A model generated the notes under the pieces. It had not been told where the DNA came from. It searched no databases and saw nothing but the letters and a program-made list of their open reading frames with translations. The position numbers and the translations under genes are program-made. Positions 41,344-50,608 of a stretch of 64,000 bases of DNA are shown one piece after another. The stretch spans positions 1 through 64,000 of the forward strand of contig NZ_WMBT01000009.1 of the NCBI RefSeq assembly GCF_009708075.1, written 5' to 3'. Source of the stretch: Paracoccus lichenicola (GTDB lineage: Bacteria > Pseudomonadota > Alphaproteobacteria > Rhodobacterales > Rhodobacteraceae). How positions within the stretch are numbered: the first letter of the stretch is position 1; each line of letters opens with the position of its first letter.

Positions 41344-42300
41344 ATGCAGGCGCGGCCCGCCCCCTTCAGGCAGTTGCCGGGCGATCCGTCCCGCCCGGCG
41401 CAAGCGTTCCGGGTTCAGGCCGATGACGGCGTGACATTGCGGCTGGCCCATTGGGCCGCCAGCGCGGACAGCCGGGGCAGCGTCCTGCTGTTCCCCGGCC
41501 GCACCGAATATGTGGAAAAATATGCAGGGATCGCGCAGGCGCTGACCGCTGCGGGTTATGACGTGCTGGCGATCGACTGGCGCGGCCAGGGGCTGTCGGA
41601 CCGCCTGCTGCCCGATGCGCGGGTTGGCCATGTCGGGCAGTTTGCCGATTATCAGCGCGACGTGGCTCGGATGGTGGAAGCTGCGACGAACATGGGCCTG
41701 CCCCGGCCCTGGCACCTGCTGGCCCATTCGATGGGCGGCTGCATCGGGCTGGCGGCGCTGCACGGGGGCTTGCCGGTCGCGTCCGCGGCCTTTTCCGCGC
41801 CCATGTGGGGGATCAACCTGCGGCAGATGCCGCATGGCGTGGCCGTGGGCATGGCCTATCTTGCGGGCCGTTTGGGCCGGGGCGCGCGGCCCGCGCCGGG
41901 CAGCGGCGGCGCCCTTGGCACCTATGTCCTGGACGAAAGCTTCAGCGCCAACCTGTTGACGACCGATGCCGACGCATGGTGCCGCATGGTGCGCGAGGCT
42001 GCCGCCTGGCCCGACCTGACGCTGGGCGGGGCCAGCTTCGACTGGGTGGGCAAGGCGTTGAACGAATGCCTGCGCCTGTCGCGGCTGGACTCGCCCGCCG
42101 TTCCCGCGCTGGTCAGTCTGGGCGGTCAGGAAAAGGTCGTCTCGGCCACGGCGATCCGCGACCGGGTGGCCCGCTGGCCGGGTGCCACCCTGCTGGAAAT
42201 CCCCGAGGTGCGGCACGAGATCATGATGTGCGCCCCCGGCCATCGCGCCGCCTTCCTGTCGGCGGCGCTGTCCCTGTTCGGGGGCGCTGTGGGGCCTTAG
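41344..42300 (+). CDS. Alpha/beta hydrolase, lysophospholipase/monoacylglycerol lipase-like
   Basis: 318-aa serine hydrolase of the PldB/MGL group. The nucleophile elbow is AHSMGG (Ser near residue 129), the oxyanion region FPGRTEYVEKYAGIAQAL (about 50-67) is typical, and the late acid and His lie in SLGGQEKVV and EVRHEIMM. No signal peptide is visible, so it is probably cytoplasmic or peripheral. It follows the SCP2 gene by 6 bp. Its TAG stop shares bases with the convergent corC stop (TTAG). Confidence 0.87.
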   Translation: MQARPAPFRQLPGDPSRPAQAFRVQADDGVTLRLAHWAASADSRGSVLLFPGRTEYVEKYAGIAQALTAAGYDVLAIDWRGQGLSDRLLPDARVGHVGQFADYQRDVARMVEAATNMGLPRPWHLLAHSMGGCIGLAALHGGLPVASAAFSAPMWGINLRQMPHGVAVGMAYLAGRLGRGARPAPGSGGALGTYVLDESFSANLLTTDADAWCRMVREAAAWPDLTLGGASFDWVGKALNECLRLSRLDSPAVPALVSLGGQEKVVSATAIRDRVARWPGATLLEIPEVRHEIMMCAPGHRAAFLSAALSLFGGAVGP

Positions 42301-43238
42301 GCCTTCCTGTCGGGCAGCACCCGGGGGATATGCATCGGCTCGATCTTCGCGGCCGCGGCTGCTGCGGGCAGGCGCAGGCGCACGGTCTTGATGCGGCGCG
42401 GATCGGCATCCACCACCTCGAATTCCGCGCCCGAGGCATGGGGGATCACCTCGCCCTGCGCAGGCAGGTGGCCCGCCAGCACGAAGATCAGCCCGCCAAG
42501 GGTGTCGATGTCGTCGTCCTCGTCCTCGCCGGTCAGGGTCAGCCCGGTTTCGGCCTCGACATCGCTGACGGAGGCACGGGCCTGGATCAGCCATTGGCCG
42601 GGCTTTTCCAGGACCCACAGGCTGCCCTCGGCCTCGTCATGCTCGTCCTCGATCTCGCCGATGACCTGCTCGATCAGATCCTCGATGGTGACAAGGCCGT
42701 CCACGCCGCCATATTCGTCGATGACCAGCGCCATGTGGATGCGTTTCTGCTGCATCTGCTGCAAGAGGACGCCGATGGACATCGACGGCGGCACATACAG
42801 CAAGGGCCGCAGCATGGGCCGAAGCTGGAATTCGCCGTTCGCGCCAAAGCCGTGCTTCAACGCCAGATCCTTGAGGTGGATCATGCCCAGGGGGCTGTCC
42901 AGCGTCTCGTCATAGACCGGCAGGCGGGAAAAGCCGTGTTCGCGGAACAGCGCGACCAGATCGTCCAGGCTGCTGGTTTCGGGCGCGGCGATCATTTCGG
43001 CCTTGGGAACGGCCACGTCGTCCACGCGCATCCGCCGCAGGTTGACCATGCCGGGCACGAGCGTGGCAGGTCTGTCGCTGTCGTCCGCGTCGTCATCCGC
43101 GCCCTTCAGGGCATCGAAGAACCGCCCCAGGAAACCGCGCGAACTGGGAAGATCCCGTCCTTCCCCGCCAGTGCCATCCGCCTCGGAGGCGGCATCGGCA
43201 CCAAGGGGGTGGCCAGGTAATCGGGACTCGGAGTTCAT
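42297..43238 (-). CDS. corC: CBS-domain protein, CorC/TlyC (hemolysin) family
   Basis: 313-aa cytoplasmic protein with two CBS domains (about 70-200; VAVPKAEMIAA at the start and MALVIDEYGGVDGLVTIEDLIEQVIGEIEDE in the second). A C-terminal CorC_HlyC domain (about 215-300) follows. There is no membrane region. Family members influence Mg2+/Co2+ efflux; in many bacteria the gene follows ybeY and may also be linked to ribosome function. Its ATG overlaps the ybeY stop by one base. Confidence 0.9.
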   Translation of the reverse strand: MNSESRLPGHPLGADAASEADGTGGEGRDLPSSRGFLGRFFDALKGADDDADDSDRPATLVPGMVNLRRMRVDDVAVPKAEMIAAPETSSLDDLVALFREHGFSRLPVYDETLDSPLGMIHLKDLALKHGFGANGEFQLRPMLRPLLYVPPSMSIGVLLQQMQQKRIHMALVIDEYGGVDGLVTIEDLIEQVIGEIEDEHDEAEGSLWVLEKPGQWLIQARASVSDVEAETGLTLTGEDEDDDIDTLGGLIFVLAGHLPAQGEVIPHASGAEFEVVDADPRRIKTVRLRLPAAAAAAKIEPMHIPRVLPDRKA

Positions 43239-43732
43239 CAGACCTTCTCGTGATAAGGATCGGGGATATTCAGCCGCGCCAGGATCGAACGCTCGGCGGC
43301 CTCCATGGTTTCCGCGTCGGCGTCGTTCATGTGGTCATAGCCCAGCAGATGCAGGGTCGCATGGACCAGAAGATGCGTGACATGATTGGCGACCGGCTTG
43401 CCCTGCGCCTCGGCCTCGGCCAGGCAGGTGTCATAGGCGATGGCGATGTCGCCCAGTTCATCCTCGTCCGGCAGTTCCGGGGTTTCGCCGGGTTCATGCG
43501 GCACATGCTCGACCGAGGGCCAGGACAGCACGTTCGTCGCGCGCGGCTTGCCGCGGAAATCGGCGTTCAGGGCCGCGATGCGGGCGTCGTCGCAGCCCAT
43601 GACCACGACCTCTCCACTGACGCCGTGCCAGGTCAGCGCGGCCCCGACAGCGCGTTCGGCCAGGGCCTCAAGCCCCAGCCTCTCCCATCGGTCATCCTCG
43701 ATGACGCAATCGGTGGATATGTCGTCAGGCAT
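43238..43732 (-). CDS. ybeY: Endoribonuclease YbeY
   Basis: Single-strand endoribonuclease involved in 16S rRNA 3'-end maturation and ribosome quality control. The 164-aa protein carries the zinc motif HATLHLLGYDH (three metal-binding His) and the upstream LSWPS / GDIAIAYDTC blocks. ATG 43732 is inside the end of phoH (8-bp overlap); earlier in-frame codons lie deep within phoH and are unlikely. Its place between phoH and corC is conserved widely. Confidence 0.95.
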   Translation of the reverse strand: MPDDISTDCVIEDDRWERLGLEALAERAVGAALTWHGVSGEVVVMGCDDARIAALNADFRGKPRATNVLSWPSVEHVPHEPGETPELPDEDELGDIAIAYDTCLAEAEAQGKPVANHVTHLLVHATLHLLGYDHMNDADAETMEAAERSILARLNIPDPYHEKV

Positions 43733-44801
43733 CGCCTCGCATCGCCCGGCGGGGGACGTATTGCCCGCGCGGTTCCTCTGATTCGCCGCGCGCCAGGGCC
43801 GCGGCATCCTCGGCGTCATACGCCGTGATGATGCGCGCGACAAGCGGGTGGCGCACGACATCCTTGGCGGTGAAATAGCTGAAGCTGATCCCCTTGACCC
43901 CGTCCAGGATGCGTTCGGCATCGACAAGGCCCGACAGCATCCCGCGCGGCAGGTCGATCTGGGTGCGGTCGCCGGTGATCACCATGCGCGAACCCTCGCC
44001 CAAGCGGGTCAGGAACATTTTCATCTGCATCGAGGTGGCGTTCTGCGCCTCGTCCAGCACCACGAAGGCGTTGGACAGGGTGCGGCCGCGCATGAAGGCC
44101 AGGGGCGCGATCTCGATCCGCTTTTCCTCCATCAGCTTCTGCATCTGTTTGGCGGGCAGGAAGTCGTTCAGCGCGTCGTAAAGCGGCTGCATGTAGGGAT
44201 CGACCTTTTCCTTCATGTCGCCGGGAAGGAAGCCCAGGCGTTCGCCTGCCTCGACCGCCGGGCGCGACAGGATGATCTTGTCCACATGCCCGCCGATCAG
44301 CATGGTCACGCCGACCGCGACGGCCAGATAGGTCTTGCCGGTGCCCGCAGGCCCGATGCCGAAGGCCAGTTCGTTCTGGAACAGCGACCGGACATAGGCC
44401 TTTTGCGCGTCCGTGCGGGGTTCGACCGACTTCTTGCGGGTGCGCAGTTCGTAATCGCCCGCCGCGAACATCTCGATCTGTTCGGCGGGTGTCGTGGGGG
44501 CGGTATCGTCCACGCCCATGCGCAAGGCGGCCTCGACCTCGGCCAGGGACACGGGGCGGCCCTGTTCCAGCCGCGCGTAAAGCCCGCGCAGCAGCAGCGC
44601 GGCCTCGGCCTGCGCCTCGGGACCGCCGACCACGGCGACCTGATTGCCGCGCCGCAGGATATGGACGCCAAGCGCCTCCTCGATCCGGGCAAGGTGGCGG
44701 TCGTTGGCACCGCACAGGTCGATCAGCAGCCGGTTGTCGGGAAATTCCAGCAGGGTTTCGGTCGAAGGGGTCGCGACGGGGGGCGTAGGCGTAAGGCCCA
44801 A
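43725..44801 (-). CDS. phoH: PhoH-family ATPase (PhoL-like)
   Basis: P-loop ATPase, possibly an RNA helicase linked with YbeY. The 358-aa product has an N-terminal KH-like region (NRLLIDLCGANDRHLARIEEALGV), Walker A GPAGTGKT and Walker B FVVLDEAQNAT, and ITGDRTQIDLP. The start is set at TTG 44801 because AGGAG lies 6 bases before it and the protein then begins MGLTPTPP; the frame stays open to TTG 44885, which overlaps mlaF and has only a weak leader. Part of the mlaE-mlaF-phoH-ybeY-corC run. Confidence 0.92.
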   Translation of the reverse strand: MGLTPTPPVATPSTETLLEFPDNRLLIDLCGANDRHLARIEEALGVHILRRGNQVAVVGGPEAQAEAALLLRGLYARLEQGRPVSLAEVEAALRMGVDDTAPTTPAEQIEMFAAGDYELRTRKKSVEPRTDAQKAYVRSLFQNELAFGIGPAGTGKTYLAVAVGVTMLIGGHVDKIILSRPAVEAGERLGFLPGDMKEKVDPYMQPLYDALNDFLPAKQMQKLMEEKRIEIAPLAFMRGRTLSNAFVVLDEAQNATSMQMKMFLTRLGEGSRMVITGDRTQIDLPRGMLSGLVDAERILDGVKGISFSYFTAKDVVRHPLVARIITAYDAEDAAALARGESEEPRGQYVPRRAMRGDA

Positions 44802-44862
44802 ATCTTTCTCCTGCTCAGGCGTCTTGATCCAATGGTGGCCCTCCAAGAGGATTCGCACAAGG

Positions 44863-45576
44863 TCATAGTGGCGGGGTGTTGCCAAGAAACCCCGCCAGGG
44901 GCGCGGCGTGATCCATTCCGGAAACCGGACCGTCCCAGACGATGCGGCCGTTTTCCAGCAGCGCCACCCGGTCGCCGATGGCGCGGACCGAATCCATGTC
45001 GTGCGTGATGGTGATCGCGGTCGCGCCGGTTTCCCTGACGATCCCCCGGATCAGGCCGTTGATCCGCCGCGCCCGGATGGGGTCCAGGCCGGTGGTCGGC
45101 TCGTCGAAAAAGATCACCGCCGGGTCGTCGGCGATGGCGCGGGCCAGCCCCGCGCGCTTGGCCATGCCGCCCGACAGTTCGGCGGGCATCAGGTCGGCGG
45201 TTTCCGGCCCCAGGCCGACGCGCGCCAGCTTTTCCACCGCAATGGCGCGGGCCTGCGCGTCGGGCATCCGCTGGCGCAGGCGGAAGGCCACGTTCTGCCA
45301 GACGGTCAGGCTGTCGAACAGCGCGGCCCCCTGGAACAGCATCCCGAAGCGGGACAGGAAGGCCGGGCGGGTGGCCGCGTCCAGCGGGCGGCCCTGCCAC
45401 AGGATCTGCCCGGCATCCGGCGTGGTCAGGCCCAGGATGCATTTCAGCAGGACCGACTTGCCCGTGCCCGACTGGCCGATCACGCACAGGCTTTCGCCCT
45501 GCCCCACCGCCAGATCGACGCCGGCCAGCACGGACTTGCCGCCGAAGGATTTGCGCAGCCCCGCAACTTGGATCAT
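44863..45576 (-). CDS. mlaF: Phospholipid ABC transporter ATP-binding protein MlaF
   Basis: ATPase of the MlaFEDB-type system that moves phospholipids between membranes and keeps outer-membrane asymmetry. The 237-aa protein has Walker A GQSGTGKS (about 35-42), signature LSGGMAKRAGLARA (the GGMAKR form is typical of MlaF/Mkl) and Walker B VIFFDEPTTGLDPI. It overlaps the mlaE stop (ATGA). The MCE protein MlaD, MlaB and MlaC genes are not adjacent, so they must be elsewhere. Confidence 0.92.
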   Translation of the reverse strand: MIQVAGLRKSFGGKSVLAGVDLAVGQGESLCVIGQSGTGKSVLLKCILGLTTPDAGQILWQGRPLDAATRPAFLSRFGMLFQGAALFDSLTVWQNVAFRLRQRMPDAQARAIAVEKLARVGLGPETADLMPAELSGGMAKRAGLARAIADDPAVIFFDEPTTGLDPIRARRINGLIRGIVRETGATAITITHDMDSVRAIGDRVALLENGRIVWDGPVSGMDHAAPLAGFLGNTPPL

Positions 45577-46337
45577 TCGAAGAACAGCCCCGTCAGCACG
45601 AAGTTCGCGGCCAGGATCCCCACGGCGGCGGCAACCACGGCGGATTTGGTGGCCCGGCCCACGCCCGCCGCGCCGCGCCCGGAATGGATGCCGAACCAGC
45701 AGCCGCAGACCGCGACGATCAGCCCGAAGACCGCGCCCTTCAACAGGCCCGACACCACGTCCCAGCGTTCCAGATAGGCCGCCGAGTTCGCCAGATAAGC
45801 GGCCGAGTTGAAGCCCAGCGACTGCGTGCCGACCAGCCAGCCGCCCGCGATGCCGATGATGTCGCCCACGCCGACCAGCACGGGCACGGTCAGCACCGCC
45901 GCCCACAGGCGCGGCGTGACCAGCCAGCGCATCGGGTCGGTGGACAGCGTGACAAGCGCGTCGATCTGTTCGGTCACCTTCATGGTGCCGATTTCCGCCG
46001 CGATGGAACTGGCCACGCGCGCCGCGACCATCAGCCCGCCCAGGACGGGGCCGAGTTCCCGCACCATGCCGATGGCGACGATGGCGGGCACCACGTCGCC
46101 GGCCTGGAACCGCGCGCCGCCCGAATGGATCTGCAAGGCCAGCGCCGCGCCGGTGAACAGCGCGGTCAGGCCCACCACCGGCAGCGACAGCCAGCCGATC
46201 TGGACCAGTTGCGCCGCGAAGGCGCGGGCATGAAAGGGCCGCAGCCGGAACAGCCCGCGCCCAGTGAACAGCGCCACGGCGCCGATGCCGCGCGTCAGCG
46301 ACAGGGCGGCGCGGCCGATCAGGCGGACTGGCTTCAC
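45573..46337 (-). CDS. mlaE: Phospholipid ABC transporter permease MlaE
   Basis: Inner-membrane permease of the phospholipid transport system. The 254-aa protein has five to six hydrophobic helices and the MlaE blocks FRAQLVQIG-like start, VREMGP-type MVRELGPVLGGLMVAARVASSIAAEIGTMKVTEQIDAL (about 90-127), and the final VLTGLFF. Its ATG overlaps the alr stop by four bases; its stop overlaps mlaF. The link with alanine racemase is positional and recurrent in Rhodobacteraceae as far as I recall. Confidence 0.92.
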   Translation of the reverse strand: MKPVRLIGRAALSLTRGIGAVALFTGRGLFRLRPFHARAFAAQLVQIGWLSLPVVGLTALFTGAALALQIHSGGARFQAGDVVPAIVAIGMVRELGPVLGGLMVAARVASSIAAEIGTMKVTEQIDALVTLSTDPMRWLVTPRLWAAVLTVPVLVGVGDIIGIAGGWLVGTQSLGFNSAAYLANSAAYLERWDVVSGLLKGAVFGLIVAVCGCWFGIHSGRGAAGVGRATKSAVVAAAVGILAANFVLTGLFFE

Positions 46338-47350
46338 CGATAGATCCGGTCGTAGCGGGGACCAAGCGAGGTGAGGATCTCGTATCCGATGGTGCCCGCA
46401 TGGTCCGCCAGCCGATCCACCGGCTGTTCGGGGCAGATCAGGTCCAGTTCACCCGGCACATCGGCCAGGCCCGTCACATCGGCGGTGATCAGGTCCATGG
46501 ACACGCGCCCCACGATGGGACAGGCCGTGCCCGCCGCATAAAGGCTGGCCCCCTTGGACGAGATCGAGCGCAGGATCCCGTCGGCATAGCCCGCCGCGAC
46601 CGTGGCGATGCGGCGCGGGGCGTCAGCCGTCCATGTCGCGCTGTAGCCCACGAACTCGCCCGGCTGCACGGTCCGCGTCTGGATCACCGGCAGGGACAGG
46701 CGCAGCACCGACTGGGCATCCGCAAAGGGCAGCGCACCATACAGGCCGATGCCGGGACGGATCAGGTCGAAGTGGTAATCCGGCCCCAGCAGGATCCCTC
46801 CGGTGGCGGACAGCGAACGGGGCACGCCGCAATCATCGGTCATGGCGCGGAAGGCCGCCAGTTGCGCGGCATTGGCGGGGTGGCCCGGTTCGTCCGCGCA
46901 GGCGAGGTGCGACATGATGAAATCGGGCCTGGCGGCCAGAACCTCGGCCCGGATGGCGGACCATTCGCCGGGTTCCATCCCCAGGCGGTTCATGCCGGTA
47001 TCCAGCTGGATCGCGAAGGGCTTGCCCGGACGCATGGCGCGGTCGCGGAAGAACTGCTCGGGGCTGTTCAGGACGGGGACCAGGCCCGCCAGATCCGCGC
47101 CCTCCATATGCCCGGACAGGACGTTGATGCGGGCGTCGTCCGGCAGATGCGGGCGCAGGGCGCGGCCCTCGCTGGCCAAGGCCACGAAGAAATCACGCGC
47201 CCCGGCCTCATACAGCGCGGGCGCCACGCGGGCGGCGCCCAGGCCATAGGCGTCGGCCTTGACCACGGCGCCGGGCCGCGCGCCGGGGGCCTTGGCGGCA
47301 AGCGCGGTCCAGTTGGCGACGATGGCTTGCAGGTCGATATGCAGGGTCAT
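46334..47350 (-). CDS. alr: Alanine racemase
   Basis: PLP enzyme converting L-Ala to D-Ala for peptidoglycan. The 338-aa protein has the PLP-lysine motif AVVKADAYGLGA (Lys31), the QLDTGMNRLGM block, and the C-terminal GRVSMDLITAD region before the substrate-side residues. It is shorter than many racemases (about 360-380 aa), mainly because the N-terminus begins directly with HIDLQAIVANW. It precedes mlaE with a four-base overlap and follows nadK after a 65-bp gap with no visible terminator. Confidence 0.93.
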   Translation of the reverse strand: MTLHIDLQAIVANWTALAAKAPGARPGAVVKADAYGLGAARVAPALYEAGARDFFVALASEGRALRPHLPDDARINVLSGHMEGADLAGLVPVLNSPEQFFRDRAMRPGKPFAIQLDTGMNRLGMEPGEWSAIRAEVLAARPDFIMSHLACADEPGHPANAAQLAAFRAMTDDCGVPRSLSATGGILLGPDYHFDLIRPGIGLYGALPFADAQSVLRLSLPVIQTRTVQPGEFVGYSATWTADAPRRIATVAAGYADGILRSISSKGASLYAAGTACPIVGRVSMDLITADVTGLADVPGELDLICPEQPVDRLADHAGTIGYEILTSLGPRYDRIYR

Positions 47351-47415
47351 GGCGGGCCGGTCCTGAAAGGGTCGCGCCCCTCAAACCAGAAATCGCCCCG
47401 CGCTTCCAGCCCGGA

Positions 47416-48177
47416 TCACACGAACTGTTCGCGCAGCAACCGTTCCTCAAGCCCGTGGCCGTTGTCGAACAGCAGCCGGTGGCGCACGTCCTGCGCGCTG
47501 CGGATCTGGACGCGCACGACATGGCGAACTGAACGAGAATCCGCGTCGGCCATGACCGGGCGGCGTTCGGGGGTCAGCACCTCGATCTCGACCTCGGCCT
47601 TCTTGGGCAGCAGCGCGCCGCGCCAGCGGCGGGGGCGGAAGGGGGCGATGGCGGTCAGGGCCAGAACCTCGGAATCGATCGGCAGGATGGGACCATGCGC
47701 GGAATAGTTATAGGCCGTGGACCCCGCCGGCGTGGCGATCAGCGCGCCGTCGCAGACCAGTTCCTCCATCCGCATCCGGCCGTCCACATGGATGCGCAGC
47801 TTGGCGGCCTGGGGACCCTCGCGCAAAAGGCTGACCTCGTTGATCGCCAGCGCCTCCTGCACGGACCCGTCGGCGCGGGTCGCGCACATGCGCAGGGGGT
47901 TGATGACCGTCTCCTCGGCCGCAGCCAGCCGTTCGGGCAGGCCGTCTTCGACATAGCCGTTCATCAGGAAGCCCACGGTGCCCCGGTTCATCCCATAGAC
48001 CGGCAGGTCGCGGCCGGTCAGGGCGTGCAGGGTCTGCAGCATGAAGCCGTCGCCGCCAAGCGCCACCACCACATCGCAGCGGTCCAGATCCACCGCGCCA
48101 TAGCGGTCCGACAGCACCGTCAGCGCCTGTTGCGCGGTCTCGGCCTCGCTGGCGGTGAAGTGGATCCGTGTCGTCAT
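47416..48177 (-). CDS. nadK: NAD kinase
   Basis: Phosphorylates NAD to NADP. The 253-aa protein contains the GGDG motif (VVALGGDGFML, near 41), NRGTVGFLMNG, ALNEV-type AINEVSLLR, and the DGALIATPAGSTAYNYSAHGPILP block that binds NAD. ATG 48177 is preferred to the in-frame ATG at 48243 because homologues start MTTRIHFTAS. It is divergent from glyA across 149 bp. Confidence 0.94.
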   Translation of the reverse strand: MTTRIHFTASEAETAQQALTVLSDRYGAVDLDRCDVVVALGGDGFMLQTLHALTGRDLPVYGMNRGTVGFLMNGYVEDGLPERLAAAEETVINPLRMCATRADGSVQEALAINEVSLLREGPQAAKLRIHVDGRMRMEELVCDGALIATPAGSTAYNYSAHGPILPIDSEVLALTAIAPFRPRRWRGALLPKKAEVEIEVLTPERRPVMADADSRSVRHVVRVQIRSAQDVRHRLLFDNGHGLEERLLREQFV

Positions 48178-48326
48178 GATGCCCCTGCCCCCATGCGCGG
48201 GCAGCATCCGACGCGCCACCGGGCATTGCAAGCCCCGTTGCATTTGTGACTTTTCGCATTGTCACCCTTGGAGTATGAGGGCGCCAAACCGCCGCCCCTT
48301 GGCCCGATGATAAGGACGCGAGACCC

Positions 48327-49622
48327 ATGAACGCCCCGACCCGCGAAACCGGATTCTTCACCGAAACGCTGGCCAGCAGCGATCCCGAGATCGCCAAGGC
48401 CATCACCCAGGAACTTGGCCGCCAGCGTGACGAGATCGAGCTGATCGCGTCCGAGAACATCGTGTCCAAGGCCGTGCTCGAGGCGCAGGGTTCCGTCCTG
48501 ACCAACAAATACGCCGAGGGCTATCCGGGCAAGCGCTACTATGGCGGCTGCCAGTATGTCGATATTGCCGAGACCCTGGCGATCGAGCGCGCGAAGAAGC
48601 TGTTCGACTGCGACTTTGCCAACGTCCAGCCGAACAGCGGCAGCCAGATGAACCAGGCCGTGTTCCTGGCGCTGCTGCAGCCGGGCGACACCTTCATGGG
48701 CCTGGACCTGAACTCGGGCGGGCACCTGACGCATGGCTCGCCCGTGAACATGTCGGGCAAGTGGTTCAACGTGGTCAGCTATGGCGTGCGCCAGCAGGAC
48801 CAGCTGCTGGACATGGAGGACATTCGTCAGAAGGCCCTGGAAAACAAGCCCAAGCTGATCGTCGCGGGCGGCACGGCATACAGCCGCGTGTGGGACTGGG
48901 CCGCCTTCCGCAAGATCGCGGACGAGGTGGGCGCATACCTGATGGTGGACATGGCCCATATCGCGGGCCTGGTCGCGGGCGGGCAGCACCCCTCTCCCCT
49001 GCCCCACGCGCATGTCGTGACCACGACGACGCACAAGTCCCTGCGCGGCCCGCGCGGCGGGATGATCCTGACCAACGACGCCGACATCGCGAAAAAGATC
49101 AACAGCGCAGTCTTCCCCGGCCTTCAGGGCGGCCCGCTGATGCACGTGATCGCCGCCAAGGCCGTGGCCTTCGGCGAGGCGCTGCAACCCTCGTTCAAGG
49201 CCTATGCCGCGCAGGTTGTGAAGAACGCGCAGGCCATGGCGGACGAGTTGATGAAGGGCGGCATCGACATCGTGTCGGGCGGCACCGACAACCACCTGTG
49301 CCTGGCCGACCTGCGCCCGAAGGGCGTGACCGGCAAGGCGACCGAGGCAGCCCTGGGCCGCGCCCACATCACCTGCAACAAGAACGGCGTGCCCTTCGAT
49401 CCCGAAAAGCCCTTCGTCACCTCGGGCATCCGCCTGGGCGCCCCTGCGGGCACCACGCGCGGCTTCGGCGAGGACGAATTCCGCCAGATCGCCCGCTGGA
49501 TCGTCGAGGTCGTCGATGGCCTGGCCGCCAATGGCGAGGAAGGCAATGCAGAAGTCGAGGCCAAGGTAAAGGCCGAGGTTGCCCAGATGTGCGCACGCTT
49601 CCCGCTTTACGCCGGGATGTGA
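48327..49622 (+). CDS. glyA: Serine hydroxymethyltransferase
   Basis: PLP enzyme making glycine and 5,10-methylene-THF from serine. The 431-aa protein has [13 protein letters not shown] (near 33), [15 protein letters not shown], and the PLP-lysine block [16 protein letters not shown] (Lys near 242). Length is standard. AAGGAC about 12 bp before ATG 48327 is the likely ribosome site. A short inverted repeat (GTGAC 48246-48250 / GTCAC 48261-48265) lies in the upstream gap, with no recognisable riboswitch. The gene is followed by a strong terminator. Confidence 0.96.
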   Translation: MNAPTRETGFFTETLASSDPEIAKAITQELGRQRDEIELIASENIVSKAVLEAQGSVLTNKYAEGYPGKRYYGGCQYVDIAETLAIERAKKLFDCDFANVQPNSGSQMNQAVFLALLQPGDTFMGLDLNSGGHLTHGSPVNMSGKWFNVVSYGVRQQDQLLDMEDIRQKALENKPKLIVAGGTAYSRVWDWAAFRKIADEVGAYLMVDMAHIAGLVAGGQHPSPLPHAHVVTTTTHKSLRGPRGGMILTNDADIAKKINSAVFPGLQGGPLMHVIAAKAVAFGEALQPSFKAYAAQVVKNAQAMADELMKGGIDIVSGGTDNHLCLADLRPKGVTGKATEAALGRAHITCNKNGVPFDPEKPFVTSGIRLGAPAGTTRGFGEDEFRQIARWIVEVVDGLAANGEEGNAEVEAKVKAEVAQMCARFPLYAGM

Positions 49623-49641
49623 CCTGCTGACAGGACCGATG

Positions 49642-49672
49642 CCCCGCCGCGCACCCGTCGCGGCGGGGTTTT
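49642..49672 (+). terminator. Rho-independent terminator after glyA
   Basis: Arms CCCCGCCGCG (49642-49651) and CGCGGCGGGG (49659-49668) form a perfect 10-bp stem, followed by TTTT (49669-49672). It ends directly at the stop codon of the convergent DMT transporter gene and may act in both directions. Confidence 0.9.
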
Positions 49673-50569
49673 CTATTCGGCGGCGGCAGGGATGGCGGCA
49701 ACCCGCAGCCGCGCCTCGCGCCAGGTGATATAGGTGATGGCGCCGATCATCATCCCGCCGCCCAGGATCACCCAGCCATCCAGCGGCTCGTGGAAGACGA
49801 AGATGCCCAGCAGGCTGGCCCAGATCAGTTGCAGGAAGGTCACGGGCTGCGTCACCGTCAAGGGTGCGGCGGCAAAGGCGCGCGTCATGGTGTAATGACC
49901 CGCCGTCGCAAAGACCGCGACCAGCCCCAGCCAGCCGACCTGCCCCCATGTGGGCGGCACCCAGACCGCCCAGGCCAGCGGCGCCAGCCCGACCGACACC
50001 GTCAGCGACATCATCGCCACGACCACCGAGGCCGGGACATGCTCGGAAATGCGCTTGGCCACCAGATAGGACGCGCCAAAGGCCAGCGAGGCGACGATCT
50101 GCGACAGATGCCCCGGATCCAGGTCGCGCAGCCCGGGCCGCAGCACCACAAGCGCGCCCGCCAGCGCCACGCCAACCGCCGCGACGCGCCGCAGGGCCAG
50201 CCTTTCGCCCATGAACAGCGCCGCGCCCACCGTCACGACGATGGGGTTCAGGAAGCCGATGGCCGTCGCCTCGGCCACGGGGATGCGCGACATGGCATAG
50301 AACCAGGCGATCACCGCCAGCACATGCAGCGCCCCGCGCAGGCTCAGCAGCCGCCAGATGCGCGGCGAAAAGCCGGACCGCAGTCCCGGGACCAGGACCG
50401 GCCCCAGGAAGACCAGCCCGAAGACGAAGCGGATAAAGGCCGACTGCGGCGCGGGCAAAGCGCCGCCCAGCCAGCGGACGATGCCATTCACGGCGACAAA
50501 GCACAGACCCGTCGCCAGCATCCAGCCCATGCCCGCAAGGTCGCGGCGCGTTTGCGTGTCGATCTGCAT
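49673..50569 (-). CDS. DMT-superfamily (EamA) permease
   Basis: 298-aa inner-membrane protein with ten hydrophobic helices in two EamA repeats (about 10-145 and 155-285). Blocks such as AFIRFVFGLVFLGPVL, ATAIGFLNPIVVTVGAALFMGE and its second-repeat partner TQPVTFLQLIWASLLGIFVFHE are typical. Members export or import amino acids, SAM, or other metabolites; the substrate is unknown. ATG 50569 (MQIDTQTRRDLAGM) is preferred to an upstream in-frame ATG at 50605. It is 39 bp after the argO gene on the same strand. Confidence 0.87.
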   Translation of the reverse strand: MQIDTQTRRDLAGMGWMLATGLCFVAVNGIVRWLGGALPAPQSAFIRFVFGLVFLGPVLVPGLRSGFSPRIWRLLSLRGALHVLAVIAWFYAMSRIPVAEATAIGFLNPIVVTVGAALFMGERLALRRVAAVGVALAGALVVLRPGLRDLDPGHLSQIVASLAFGASYLVAKRISEHVPASVVVAMMSLTVSVGLAPLAWAVWVPPTWGQVGWLGLVAVFATAGHYTMTRAFAAAPLTVTQPVTFLQLIWASLLGIFVFHEPLDGWVILGGGMMIGAITYITWREARLRVAAIPAAAE

Positions 50570-50608
50570 GGCGTGCAGTTGGACCGCTTCACGGGGCGGG
50601 TGCAAGGC

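Noticed and set aside
45780..45830. Apparent tandem duplication in mlaE (residue pattern NSAAYLA then NSAAYLE)
   Set aside because: Related MlaE proteins have the same number of residues here without a repeat, so it is chance similarity within a helix rather than an inserted duplication.
48178..48326. Riboswitch upstream of glyA
   Set aside because: Only a short GTGAC/GTCAC inverted repeat is visible; no glycine, THF or SAM riboswitch core that I can recognise.
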